In this document: one piece after another, positions 32,390 to 40,996 of the stretch
Numbering within the stretch: the first letter of the stretch is position 1
Layout: each line of letters opens with the position of its first letter
NCBI GenBank assembly: GCA_017436865.1
Contig: JAFSCH010000055.1
Span: forward strand, 1 to 49,619
DNA from: Lachnospiraceae bacterium
GTDB taxonomy: Bacteria; Bacillota; Clostridia; Lachnospirales; Lachnospiraceae
Reading direction: 5' to 3'
Length of the DNA: 49,619 nt
The notes under the pieces: generated by a model
Database searches by the model: none
What the model saw: only the letters and a program-made list of their open reading frames with translations
What the model was told of the DNA's origin: nothing
Position numbers and translations under genes: made by a program

Positions 32390-34765
32390 ATGAAAAAGGA
32401 AAATACGCTTATGACGTTAGATGAGTTGAGTATAGGAAGTACTGCAGTTATTCGTACTGTTGGTGGAGAAGGGGCGTTGCGTCAGCACTTTTTAGATATG
32501 GGTGTTATTCCGGGAATAGAAGTGACGGTTGTGAAGTTGGCTCCGATGGGAGATCCGATGGAATTACAGATTCATGGATATGCATTGACGATTCGTATAG
32601 ATGATGCAAAAAAGATTGAAATAGTTCCGGTGGAAAAAGAAGAACTAATAAAGAAAGAGATTGAAAAGGAAAAAAGCATTTCTAATAGGAAGATAGAGCA
32701 TCCTGGATTAGGTGAGGAAGGAAAATATCATCAGCCGGGAGATGGAGATCCTTTACCAGAGGGGACAACGTTGAGCTTTGCTCTTGTAGGAAATCAAAAT
32801 TGTGGAAAGACAACGCTTTTTAATCAGTTAACAGGAGCAAATCAGCATGTTGGAAACTTTCCGGGAGTAACGGTAGATAAAAAAGATGGTGTTATTAAGG
32901 GATATCCGAATACGATAATAACGGATTTGCCTGGAATTTATTCGATGTCTCCGTATACCAGTGAAGAGATTGTATCCCGTAATTTTGTATTGCAAGAAAA
33001 GCCAACAGCGATTATTAATATTGTTGATGCAACCAATATTGAACGAAATCTGTATCTGACGATGCAGCTTTTGGAAATGAATATTCCAATGGTAGTAGCC
33101 CTGAATATGATGGATGAGATTGAAGGAAATGGCGGATATATTGATGTAAATGCGATGGAACAGCAATTAGGAGTTCCTGTCGTACCAATTTCAGCAGCCA
33201 AAAATCAAGGAATTGAGGAATTGATAAAACATGCGGTTCATGTGGCATATTATCAGGAGAGACCGCTTAGACAGGATTTTTGTGATGAAAATGACCATAA
33301 GGGTGCTGTACATAGATGTCTACATGCAATGATTCATTTGATAGAAGACCACGCAAAAGCGGCAGGTATACCAGTTCGTTTTGCAGCAAGTAAGTTGGCG
33401 GAAGAAGACGCCTTGGTGTGTGAAGGGCTAGGATTGGACCAAAATGAAAAAGAAATGATGGAACACATCATTGCACAAATGGAAACAGAAAGAGGATTGG
33501 ATTGCAGTGCTGCCATGGCAGATATGCGTTTTTGCTTTATAAGGAAGGTTTGCGACGAGGCAGTAACGAAGCCGAAAGAAAGCAAAGAACATTTACGAAG
33601 CCGAAAAATAGATCGGATTTTAACGGGAAAATATACAGCAATACCTGCGTTTCTTATGATTATGATAGCAGTATTTTATCTCACATTTAATGTTATTGGT
33701 GCATGGTTACAAGGTTTGCTGGAGATGGGGGTAGAATGGATTATTGAAATCATAGCAAATGCAATGGAAAATGCAAATGTTAATGCGGGACTTCAAAGTC
33801 TCGTAGTGGAAGGTATGCTTGCCGGAGTAGGAAGTGTACTTAGCTTTTTGCCGGTTATTGTAACACTGTTTTTCTTCCTTTCTTTATTAGAAGATAGTGG
33901 ATATGTTGCAAGAGTAGCATTTGTTATGGATAAGTTGCTTCGTAAGATTGGTCTTTCGGGAAGAAGTATTGTTCCGATGCTGATTGGATTTGGGTGTACG
34001 GTTCCGGCTGTTATGGCCACAAGAACCTTACCGAGTGAACGTGATAGAAAAATGACCATATTATTGACACCGTTTATGAGTTGTACTGCAAAGCTTCCTA
34101 TTTATGCTTTTTTTGTAAGTGCCTTTTTTTCTGAGAATAGGGGCTTAATTATGTCTGGTCTTTATGTATTAGGAATTGTGACAGGAATTGTAGCAGCTGT
34201 TTTATATAGGAAGATACTGTTTCGTGGGGAGGCGGTTCCGTTTGTGATGGAGCTTCCGAACTATCGTTTACCAAGTGCAAGGAATGTAATTCAGTTATTG
34301 TGGGAAAAGGCAAAAGATTTTTTGCAGAGAGCATTTTCCGTAATTTTGCTTGCAACGGTTGTAATTTGGTTCTTGCAGAGCTTTGATTTCCATTTAAATA
34401 TGGTAGAATCTTCAGAGGATAGCATATTAGCGATTGTGTCAGGTTTGCTTGCACCATTATTAAGGCCTATTGGGCTTGGTGATTGGAGAATCTGTACGGC
34501 ATTAATCAGTGGCTTTATGGCAAAGGAAAGCGTTGTTTCAACCTTGGAAGTTCTCTTTGGAGGAGGTGTAGCAACTGCGATGTCGTCTGTTAGTGCTGCA
34601 ACATTACTGGTATTTAGTCTTTTATATACTCCTTGTGTAGCGGCAATTGCAGCAATTAGGCGAGAGCTAGGTACAAAATGGGCAGTATTAGTGGTAGTAT
34701 GGCAGTGTATATTGGCTTGGATGGTTGCTTTTATCGTAAGATTAATCGGATTGATAGTATTTTAA
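32390..34765 (+). CDS. feoB: Ferrous iron transporter FeoA-FeoB fusion
   Basis: This 791-residue protein begins with an SH3-like FeoA domain (about residues 8-80, LSIGSTAVIRTVGGEGALRQ, then HFLDMGVIPG), a charged linker, and a FeoB G domain: G1 GNQNCGKTTLFN at 134-145, switch FPGVTVDKKDG, G3 DLPGIYS, G4 NMMD. The membrane part follows, with the gate motifs GFGCTVPAVMATRTLPSERD and a second GFMAKESVVSTL. It imports Fe2+ across the inner membrane in a GTP-linked way. The FeoA-FeoB fusion is known in Clostridia and Bacteroidetes and removes the need for a separate FeoA. It is a single gene closed by a strong terminator. Confidence 0.95.
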   Translation: MKKENTLMTLDELSIGSTAVIRTVGGEGALRQHFLDMGVIPGIEVTVVKLAPMGDPMELQIHGYALTIRIDDAKKIEIVPVEKEELIKKEIEKEKSISNRKIEHPGLGEEGKYHQPGDGDPLPEGTTLSFALVGNQNCGKTTLFNQLTGANQHVGNFPGVTVDKKDGVIKGYPNTIITDLPGIYSMSPYTSEEIVSRNFVLQEKPTAIINIVDATNIERNLYLTMQLLEMNIPMVVALNMMDEIEGNGGYIDVNAMEQQLGVPVVPISAAKNQGIEELIKHAVHVAYYQERPLRQDFCDENDHKGAVHRCLHAMIHLIEDHAKAAGIPVRFAASKLAEEDALVCEGLGLDQNEKEMMEHIIAQMETERGLDCSAAMADMRFCFIRKVCDEAVTKPKESKEHLRSRKIDRILTGKYTAIPAFLMIMIAVFYLTFNVIGAWLQGLLEMGVEWIIEIIANAMENANVNAGLQSLVVEGMLAGVGSVLSFLPVIVTLFFFLSLLEDSGYVARVAFVMDKLLRKIGLSGRSIVPMLIGFGCTVPAVMATRTLPSERDRKMTILLTPFMSCTAKLPIYAFFVSAFFSENRGLIMSGLYVLGIVTGIVAAVLYRKILFRGEAVPFVMELPNYRLPSARNVIQLLWEKAKDFLQRAFSVILLATVVIWFLQSFDFHLNMVESSEDSILAIVSGLLAPLLRPIGLGDWRICTALISGFMAKESVVSTLEVLFGGGVATAMSSVSAATLLVFSLLYTPCVAAIAAIRRELGTKWAVLVVVWQCILAWMVAFIVRLIGLIVF

Positions 34766-34811
34766 GAATGAAAAACGTTTGCTGCTTAGCAAGCGTTTTT
34801 CATTCTTTGTT
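34766..34811 (+). terminator. Intrinsic terminator of feoAB
   Basis: The 18-bp arms GAATGAAAAACGTTTGCT (34766-34783) and AGCAAGCGTTTTTCATTC (34788-34805) pair with one G-T position, followed by a T-rich stretch. Confidence 0.9.
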
Positions 34812-34904
34812 TTTCAATACGCATTTTTCTATAAATTGTACATGGTGTATTTTATAAAATGTGGTATAATAAAATAACTGATAAAGAGTGGAGTAAAAGA
34901 GGAA

Positions 34905-36608
34905 ATGAATAGAAAGTATAAAAGCAGAAGTAAAACAATAATAAGTACATATCTATTAGGATTACTTGGGATGTTGCTTATTATAGGAATAATTATTATT
35001 GATCGTGAGGAACGTAGTGAAACCATTCAAGAAATAACATATAAAAATGTTACAGCGGACTGGACGTTAGATCGAGAAGGCTTGGAAGCTGCGGATGTTA
35101 AAAAGCTGGGGGAATACATGGATGAAGAAAAAGGTATTTTATCCTTGTATTATCAACTGCCAGAGATGAATGCAGATGTTAGCTTAGTATATCGTTCTAA
35201 GGATGTTTATACTCGTGTGCTTGTTGGCGAAGATGTTATATACGAGACAGAAGTATATGATTCAAAATATTACAATAAATCACCTGGAAATTTATGGAAT
35301 GTATTGACTGTTAATTCGAAGTATTCGGGTGCATGTTTGGAACTACAGATTATTATGGTATATGATACCGATGCATTGACAGTAGATTCTATGCTATTAG
35401 GAGATAAGGCGGATATCATTTTAGGTTTATTTGCAGATAATATGTATGGAATAGTTGTCAGCCTGTTGATGATTCTGTTAGGTGTGGGATTAATAGTAGT
35501 GGATTTGCTTCCTTCGTATGGAAGAGCAAAGAAGAATCATAGCATGCTGTGGATTGGTTTATTTGCATTGATAACAGGGGGGTGGAGTCTATTAGAGACA
35601 AATGTAATACAGTTTTGTGTAAAAGATATGCGTATCTTGCAATTAATTAACAATATGTTTATAGTGGTAGATAGCATGCCTTTACTTCTATATTTGAATA
35701 GTGAATATAAGGTATTTCAAAATCGTATTTTGCGTATATTAGCATATATTAACACGGGTTATATACTATTATGTGTGTTTATTCAGCTAGAAGGAACATG
35801 GGATTTACATCATATGTTGTTGGGTGGCATATTAATTATGGTGGCAATTGACATAGTAACGTATATATGGGTTACAAAAATGCTAATAAAACTTAAAAAA
35901 GAAAACAAACCAATTTTTCAGTGCGCAATGCAGATTACCGGTTTATGCTCCTTGTGGTTCTTTACTGTTTTTGAAACGGTTCGTTCATTAAATGTAGATA
36001 GAATGGATAGATCAGGGCTCATTCGTGTTGGAATGCTGATTATGTGTTTGTGTTTTGCGATTAGTAGTCAGGTTGAAACATATAAGATAGTAGAACAGGG
36101 ATTAAAGTATGACTTGGTTACTAAACTTGCATATTCAGATGGATTGACTGGACTAGGTAATAGAACGGCATATTTGGAACAATTGGATGAATATGTGAAT
36201 CCGGAAAGCAATATAAAGAGTTTAGGTATTATTTATTTGGATGTCAATAATCTAAAAACGGTAAATGATAATCAAGGTCATGAGATGGGAGATAATTTAA
36301 TTCAGATAGCATCACATATTATTTCAGATAGCTTCGGTCATTATGGAAAAACGTATCGTATTGGTGGCGATGAATTTTGTGTTTTTATAACAGGTATTAA
36401 TATTGAAGAAAAGTATAAAAAAGGTTTGCTTGTCTTTAATGAGTTGATTACAGAGGCTAATTTGGCGAAATGGTATCCCTATCCGATTCAGATTGCACAT
36501 GGATTTTCAATCTGTCAAGAATTTACACGTGATAAAATTGATGAGGCAATTGCAATTGCGGATAGCGAGATGTATCATAATAAGCAGGAAATAAAAAATA
36601 ATAAATAA
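34905..36608 (+). CDS. Membrane diguanylate cyclase (GGDEF)
   Basis: This 567-residue protein has one N-terminal anchor (residues about 13-32), an extracytoplasmic region of about 145 residues, then seven or eight membrane segments (about 180-390), resembling 7TMR-type sensors. It ends in a GGDEF domain: YSDGLTGLGNRTAYLEQLDE, LDVNNLKTVNDNQGHEMGD, and the active-site RIGGDEF with GGDEF at 487-491. The intact motif suggests it makes cyclic-di-GMP in response to an external or membrane signal. There is no EAL domain, and the RxxD inhibitory site is not evident. It stands alone between two terminators. Confidence 0.92.
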   Translation: MNRKYKSRSKTIISTYLLGLLGMLLIIGIIIIDREERSETIQEITYKNVTADWTLDREGLEAADVKKLGEYMDEEKGILSLYYQLPEMNADVSLVYRSKDVYTRVLVGEDVIYETEVYDSKYYNKSPGNLWNVLTVNSKYSGACLELQIIMVYDTDALTVDSMLLGDKADIILGLFADNMYGIVVSLLMILLGVGLIVVDLLPSYGRAKKNHSMLWIGLFALITGGWSLLETNVIQFCVKDMRILQLINNMFIVVDSMPLLLYLNSEYKVFQNRILRILAYINTGYILLCVFIQLEGTWDLHHMLLGGILIMVAIDIVTYIWVTKMLIKLKKENKPIFQCAMQITGLCSLWFFTVFETVRSLNVDRMDRSGLIRVGMLIMCLCFAISSQVETYKIVEQGLKYDLVTKLAYSDGLTGLGNRTAYLEQLDEYVNPESNIKSLGIIYLDVNNLKTVNDNQGHEMGDNLIQIASHIISDSFGHYGKTYRIGGDEFCVFITGINIEEKYKKGLLVFNELITEANLAKWYPYPIQIAHGFSICQEFTRDKIDEAIAIADSEMYHNKQEIKNNK

Positions 36609-36609
36609 C

Positions 36610-36657
36610 AAGAGGGCGCTTATTTACGATAAGATTGAAGTAAATAGGTGCTCTTTT
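36610..36657 (+). terminator. Intrinsic terminator of the diguanylate cyclase gene
   Basis: GAGGGCGCTTATTTAC and GTAAATAGGTGCTCT form an imperfect stem around a 12-base loop, followed by TTTTT. Confidence 0.8.
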
Positions 36658-36697
36658 TGTATTTTAGTATGCGATATTTGTATGTTGGTTGAAGGAG

Positions 36698-36714
36698 TAT
36701 TGTATAATACAATA
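36698..36714. promoter_or_regulatory. Palindrome overlapping a -10 box upstream of the LytTR operon
   Basis: TATTGTAT (36698-36705) and ATACAATA (36707-36714) form a perfect dyad around one A. TATAAT at 36703-36708 lies inside it and is a plausible -10 element 45 bp before the GTG start. Binding here would block transcription, so it is a candidate operator of the ABC-exporter operon. Confidence 0.6.
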
Positions 36715-36752
36715 GATTACGATACAGTAGGTTCAGGTGGTGGAGGAATAAA

Positions 36753-37196
36753 GTGTTACTTAAACTGGAAGAAAATAAATCTTATAAGGAATTAGAGGTA
36801 TTAATTAAATATGCAGCTATGAATGAAGAAGTTGAACGAGTTATAGCATTGATTCGAGCTGCGGAAATAAAGGTAAAATGTAAATGTGACGGGCAGGAGA
36901 AATATTTGAATGCATCGGATATTTATTACATTGAGAGTGTAGATAAGAAGACATTTGTGTATGGAGAAGAGAAGGTGTATCAGACGGATTATCGTTTGCA
37001 TGAGATAGAAGACAGGTTACAGAACGCTGGATTTGTCCGTATTAGTAAGTCGTGTTTGCTGAATATACATATTTTAGATTCCATTAGGCCGCTTCTGAAT
37101 AGCAGGTTAGAGGCAACCCTGCAAAATGGAGAAAGAGTATACGTTACAAGAAAATACTTAAGAACGATTAAAGAAATGTTGGAGAGGATGGTGTAA
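36753..37196 (+). CDS. LytTR-domain DNA-binding regulator (no receiver domain)
   Basis: The start is GTG at 36753, with GGAGG at 36742-36746. The 147-residue protein has a short helical N-terminus and a C-terminal LytTR domain (CKCDGQEKYLNASDIYYIES, then YRLHEIEDRL, FVRISKSCLLNIHILDSIRP, YVTRKYLRTIKEML). No receiver domain is present, so it is not a classical response regulator. It is followed 2 bp later by a DUF3021 membrane protein and then by an ABC exporter. LytTR-DUF3021 pairs are known as membrane-linked autoregulatory switches in Firmicutes, so the pair probably controls the downstream exporter. Confidence 0.9.
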   Translation: MLLKLEENKSYKELEVLIKYAAMNEEVERVIALIRAAEIKVKCKCDGQEKYLNASDIYYIESVDKKTFVYGEEKVYQTDYRLHEIEDRLQNAGFVRISKSCLLNIHILDSIRPLLNSRLEATLQNGERVYVTRKYLRTIKEMLERMV

Positions 37197-37198
37197 CT

Positions 37199-37597
37199 AT
37201 GCGAAAGATGTTGATAAATATTTTGGCGACTACTGGAGTTTCGATCGTTGCTTTAGCTGTGATTGCAACTTGTTATCAAGCAAGTTTTTTGTGTATTGAG
37301 ACAGTATTTCAGTCTTTTTTGGCCAATATATTGATTCATATTGGTATCAGATGTTTGAACAAAATAGAATTTCAGTATTTTATTGTAGAATTTATACTGT
37401 ATATCAGTTATACGATTATTGTAGTGCTTATTTGCGGAAAGATTTTTCATTGGTATAGCAGTACACCAATAGGAGTATTGATACCACTTGCTGTTTTTGT
37501 TTATTTGGCAGGCTGGTGCCTTAGAATTTTTCAGGTTAAGCAGGAGATAGATGATATTAATGTACTTTTGAAAAGACAAAAGGAACGAAGAGGTTAA
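37199..37597 (+). CDS. DUF3021-family four-helix membrane protein
   Basis: This 132-residue protein with four hydrophobic segments (about 8-27, 38-55, 64-82, 92-112) and a charged cytoplasmic tail (QEIDDINVLLKRQKERRG) has the size and layout of DUF3021 proteins, which occur immediately downstream of LytTR regulators. It is separated from the LytTR gene by 2 bp and from the ABC ATPase gene by 15 bp. It is thought to act as the membrane-bound inhibitor or sensor of the LytTR protein. That role comes from the known gene pair, not from a motif in this sequence. Confidence 0.8.
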   Translation: MRKMLINILATTGVSIVALAVIATCYQASFLCIETVFQSFLANILIHIGIRCLNKIEFQYFIVEFILYISYTIIVVLICGKIFHWYSSTPIGVLIPLAVFVYLAGWCLRIFQVKQEIDDINVLLKRQKERRG

Positions 37598-37612
37598 GGA
37601 GTAAAGGACGAA

Positions 37613-38308
37613 ATGACTATTGTTTTACAGGCAGAAAGTATAACAAAGACCTTTGATAAGGAGGAGATTTTAAAAGGTATTTCACTTAGTATTGAAGAAA
37701 ACACGTTTACAGCAGTCTTAGGACCTAGTGGCTCTGGAAAATCAACCATGTTACACGTGCTTTCAGGTCTTATGAAACCGACAAGTGGTGTTGTAAAGTG
37801 TGAAGGAAAAGTAGTTTCCCAATATCGTGAAGCACAGCTTGCTGAATGGAAAAGAAACGAAGTTGGACATGTTTTTCAGAATTATTTATTGTTGGAAAAT
37901 CTTACAGTGGAAGAGAATATACGAGTTGGTATTAATAATGGAAAAGCTTCTTTTTCTTTTGACAGATTGGTGAGAATATTGGAATTAGAGCAGTATCTAA
38001 AAAAGTTTCCTGCACAGCTTTCCGGTGGACAGCAACAAAGAGTTGCTATTGCGAGAGCAGTAATTAAGTGTCCAAAACTTTTATTCTGTGATGAGGCAAC
38101 TGGTGCTTTGGATGAGAAAAATAGCAAAAAGGTGGTGGAATTGCTACATACAATCAAACGAGAGCTTGGTGTGACGATTCTCTTTACCACACATAACGAG
38201 CAGATTGCTAAAACAGCGGATCGAGTGCTTACTATTAAGGATGGAATGTTGTATCGGGATATCAGAAATGAACATCCGATTGCGGCAAGTGAAATGGTAT
38301 GGGGGTAG
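37613..38308 (+). CDS. ABC transporter ATP-binding protein (MacB/LolD type)
   Basis: This 231-residue protein has Walker A GPSGSGKSTMLHVLSG, Q-loop HVFQNYLLLENLTVEENI, signature LSGGQQQRVAIARA, Walker B LLFCDEATGALD, and the H-loop TTHN. ALDEKNSKKV and the overall pattern place it with the LolD/MacB-type exporters that serve FtsX-like permeases. The next gene encodes such a permease and starts 5 bp after its stop. These systems in Firmicutes often expel antimicrobial peptides. The upstream LytTR-DUF3021 pair is the likely controller of the operon. Confidence 0.93.
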   Translation: MTIVLQAESITKTFDKEEILKGISLSIEENTFTAVLGPSGSGKSTMLHVLSGLMKPTSGVVKCEGKVVSQYREAQLAEWKRNEVGHVFQNYLLLENLTVEENIRVGINNGKASFSFDRLVRILELEQYLKKFPAQLSGGQQQRVAIARAVIKCPKLLFCDEATGALDEKNSKKVVELLHTIKRELGVTILFTTHNEQIAKTADRVLTIKDGMLYRDIRNEHPIAASEMVWG

Positions 38309-38313
38309 GAAAT

Positions 38314-40005
38314 ATGTTGTTGTACAAAAGTGTAACGAAACAGATTATGAAAAACAGGACTTATGTTTTTCTGGTATGGGTTCTTACAATATTAACTTCG
38401 TTATCATATTTCTTTGTAAAATTCTCGATTGATGGTAATATAGATTTACTGCATAGGAAAGATATTGTTCAGGAAAATGAAGTATTATGGAAAAATGCAT
38501 TAAAAAGCAACACTTCCTTGGCTAATATTTTCCTTCTGGCAACAACACTGCTGACATGTTTTGTATTCGCTATGTTCTTTTATCGTTTTTTTAGGGCGAA
38601 TAAGGTTTCAATTGGATGTATGAAGGCATTGGGAATGAAGAACCGGGAGTTACTTGCTTGCTTTTGTAGCTTTTCGCTTGTACTTTCCTTGACAGGTGGA
38701 GTAACGGGTATTGTATTTGGATTTTTCCTGTCGGATGTATTATTACAGGCTTATACACAGAGTTATTGTGTTACAGAGGTGGTAAAAGAGATTCATGTTT
38801 CCAGTATCCTGTTGGGGTGTGGTTTGCCGATACTTGCTTATTCAGGTGTTGCGGCCTTATGTTTTCTTATGATAAGTGGTAAGGAACCGGGCATATTATT
38901 AGTAGGGATAGTACCATATAAAAAACTTGGAACTGCCTTTCATATGGCGGATGTGGTTACTGGATTGATTCCGGTAAAGCAGAAGTTTCCATTCCGAATC
39001 GCATTTCGTAAGCCAATAGCAATGATTATAATGCTTGCAGCAATTATGGTATTTCAAGTGTGTGTCATTTTAGGGCAATCGCTCAATTTGAGTAGTCTGA
39101 AGATTATGCAAAGCCAAATACAGGGACATAACTATGAATATGATATTCGCTTGGAGCATGTGACGAATAAAGAAGTGACAAATACAGCAGTACCATATCT
39201 GTATCAGGAATGTGAAGTTATTTTGGCGGATAAAAATATAAGCATACCGCATACAATTATTGGTATGTATGGCAAAAATGACATGTATATCCCTGAAAAT
39301 GGCAAAGAAGTAGCGATTAGTGAAATATTGACTGATACAGTCTGTATCAACAAAGGGTTGGCGGATATGTATGGAGTGAAAATTGGAGAAACAGTACAGA
39401 TAAGCGTGAATGGTACATGTAAAAGCTTTGAGGTCGCCAATATTATAGAAAATGCAAAAACAGCATGTGTTTATTGTGGTGCATGGGATTTGGCACAGTT
39501 TTTAGGTTATGAAAACGGTAGCTACAATGGACTGTGGAGTATGGAACAGATAGATATCGATGGACTTGTTGAGTCAAGGCTACAAAGGGTGGAGAGATTG
39601 GAAAGAGATGCGGTATCGAATAAAATAAGTGCGGTTATCAATCAGGCTACAGGCGTATTAATCGGAGTAATTCTATTGTTTCTTGCTTTATTTATTAATT
39701 TTCAGGATAATCAAAGAGATATGGATATTTTAAGATTGATTGGTTATCAGAATAAGGAAATCAGACGTTTGTTTGTTGATGTGTATTTACCAATTGTCGT
39801 TTTCTTTTTTCTAATTAGTGCTTTTCCAAGTATTTTGCTTGCAAAAGCGATTCAAAAAGGACTTTCGCTGTCGATACAGGACTATTTGCCATTTGGAATA
39901 AACATCAAGGTGTTTGTGGTGATGTTTATCATGATGGGATTGTTATATGGATGCGTGTGGGGAAGCTTTGTGCGGAAACTTGTGAAGTATGATAAGGGGG
40001 TGTGA
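38314..40005 (+). CDS. FtsX-like ABC transporter permease
   Basis: The start at 38314 (MLLYKSVTKQIMKNRTYVFL) follows GGGGGTAGG; the ATG at 38299 overlaps the ATPase gene and has no site of its own. The 563-residue protein has an N-terminal membrane helix, an extracellular segment, a block of three helices with MFFYRFFRANKVSIGCMKAL GMKNRELLA, a second half with a large extracellular domain of about 170 residues, and three C-terminal helices (DMDILRLIGYQNKEIRRLF). Two FtsX-like repeats are visible, like BceB/MacB-type permeases. Together with the preceding ATPase it forms a mechanotransmission-type exporter, possibly for peptide resistance. Confidence 0.88.
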   Translation: MLLYKSVTKQIMKNRTYVFLVWVLTILTSLSYFFVKFSIDGNIDLLHRKDIVQENEVLWKNALKSNTSLANIFLLATTLLTCFVFAMFFYRFFRANKVSIGCMKALGMKNRELLACFCSFSLVLSLTGGVTGIVFGFFLSDVLLQAYTQSYCVTEVVKEIHVSSILLGCGLPILAYSGVAALCFLMISGKEPGILLVGIVPYKKLGTAFHMADVVTGLIPVKQKFPFRIAFRKPIAMIIMLAAIMVFQVCVILGQSLNLSSLKIMQSQIQGHNYEYDIRLEHVTNKEVTNTAVPYLYQECEVILADKNISIPHTIIGMYGKNDMYIPENGKEVAISEILTDTVCINKGLADMYGVKIGETVQISVNGTCKSFEVANIIENAKTACVYCGAWDLAQFLGYENGSYNGLWSMEQIDIDGLVESRLQRVERLERDAVSNKISAVINQATGVLIGVILLFLALFINFQDNQRDMDILRLIGYQNKEIRRLFVDVYLPIVVFFFLISAFPSILLAKAIQKGLSLSIQDYLPFGINIKVFVVMFIMMGLLYGCVWGSFVRKLVKYDKGV

Positions 40006-40081
40006 AGAGAAACTCATAATATATTTACAAAAAGTAACGAGAAACACAAAGTTTTTGCATTGCAATACAAAAAGTATTGAT

Positions 40082-40137
40082 AAAACCAACCTAAATGCAT
40101 ATACTAGAATTAGGATATGCGAGAGGTTGGTTTTTAT
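40082..40137 (+). terminator. Intrinsic terminator of the LytTR-DUF3021-ABC operon
   Basis: AAAACCAACCT (40082-40092) pairs with AGGTTGGTTTT (40124-40134), with an inner GCATAT/ATATGC stem, followed by T residues. Confidence 0.82.
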
Positions 40138-40195
40138 TATGGGGAGACTAGAATGCGCAAAAGATGCCATCCCTACGATCTGAAAATCAAAATAT

Positions 40196-40240
40196 AAAGC
40201 TTCTAAAAAGTTTTAACAATTAACTTTTTAGAAGCTTTAA
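40196..40240. terminator. Bidirectional intrinsic terminator ending the agrDB transcript
   Basis: The exact 17-bp arms AAAGCTTCTAAAAAGTT (40196-40212) and AACTTTTTAGAAGCTTT (40222-40238) flank a 9-base loop. It lies 30 bp past the end of the minus-strand gene at 40270 and faces the plus-strand exporter operon from the other side. Confidence 0.85.
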
Positions 40241-40269
40241 TTTTTAGCAATACCCAAAATGATAGCATC

Positions 40270-40977
40270 CTATAATTCATTCTTATTTTTATAAATCATT
40301 CCAAAGTAGGTATGTTTTATATATTTGCTTTGGTTCATTAATACATCTATGATATTACCGGATACCTTCCCTTTTTCCCATCTTTCTAGCTCATGTATCA
40401 TTCCTAGTAACTGACCAGAACGTTTTGTGAGTGTTGCAATTTCCATTTCCCATTTCGCAAGAGTTTTTAGGGTACGTTCATCCAAAGACGATTTCTGCTT
40501 AGCAAAATGTGCGATATCACCATAAGCTTCATCCAATAATTGCAGTTCTTCTTCCATGGTCAGCTTTCGATATCCGGATTCTGCCTCATCATCTTGAACA
40601 TATCTAGTTCTTGCACCTGTTTGATAACCTTCCATAATTTCATGATACAGTTTTTGATATGTCTTAGAAAAGCATTCAACCATATTTTGCTCAGTAATGC
40701 CAATATGACTATTTACCATTTTATTATACTCTTCATAAAAACTAGACAACATATAGTCATCCATTGTCATGTTTCCTATGTATTCCCTTTGCTTTTCCAG
40801 TTCTTCAATTGTAATATTGTTTGCATTGTTAACATGTTCTCTACCAATTCTTGATATACTTAATTTTACAGCACAGTTTTCATTCAATGTATCATTTCTG
40901 CTAACATTTTTTCGTTGTTCCATGCATTTATCTACCGACAAAGTATTTATCATACTTGTTATAGAATCTATTTTCAT
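40270..40977 (-). CDS. Hypothetical soluble protein, last gene of the agrDB transcript
   Basis: The start at 40977 (MKIDSITSMINTLSVDKCME) is chosen because GAGGTG precedes it; the upstream GTG at 40986 overlaps that site. I do not recognise the 235-residue product. It has no signal peptide or membrane segment and is strongly helical and acidic (MTMEEELQLLDEAYGDIAHF, then SLDERTLKTLAKWEMEIATL), with a basic end. It starts 19 bp after the secreted PPC-domain gene and shares its orientation, with a strong terminator after it. It is therefore probably expressed with agrD-agrB. A cytoplasmic helper or a leaderless exported partner of the PPC protein are both possible. Confidence 0.7.
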   Translation of the reverse strand: MKIDSITSMINTLSVDKCMEQRKNVSRNDTLNENCAVKLSISRIGREHVNNANNITIEELEKQREYIGNMTMDDYMLSSFYEEYNKMVNSHIGITEQNMVECFSKTYQKLYHEIMEGYQTGARTRYVQDDEAESGYRKLTMEEELQLLDEAYGDIAHFAKQKSSLDERTLKTLAKWEMEIATLTKRSGQLLGMIHELERWEKGKVSGNIIDVLMNQSKYIKHTYFGMIYKNKNEL

Positions 40978-40996
40978 TGAAAACACCTCGCTTATA

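Noticed and set aside
32828-33248. Minus-strand open frames opposite feoB
   Set aside because: They lie wholly within the conserved G domain of FeoB and have no recognisable features.
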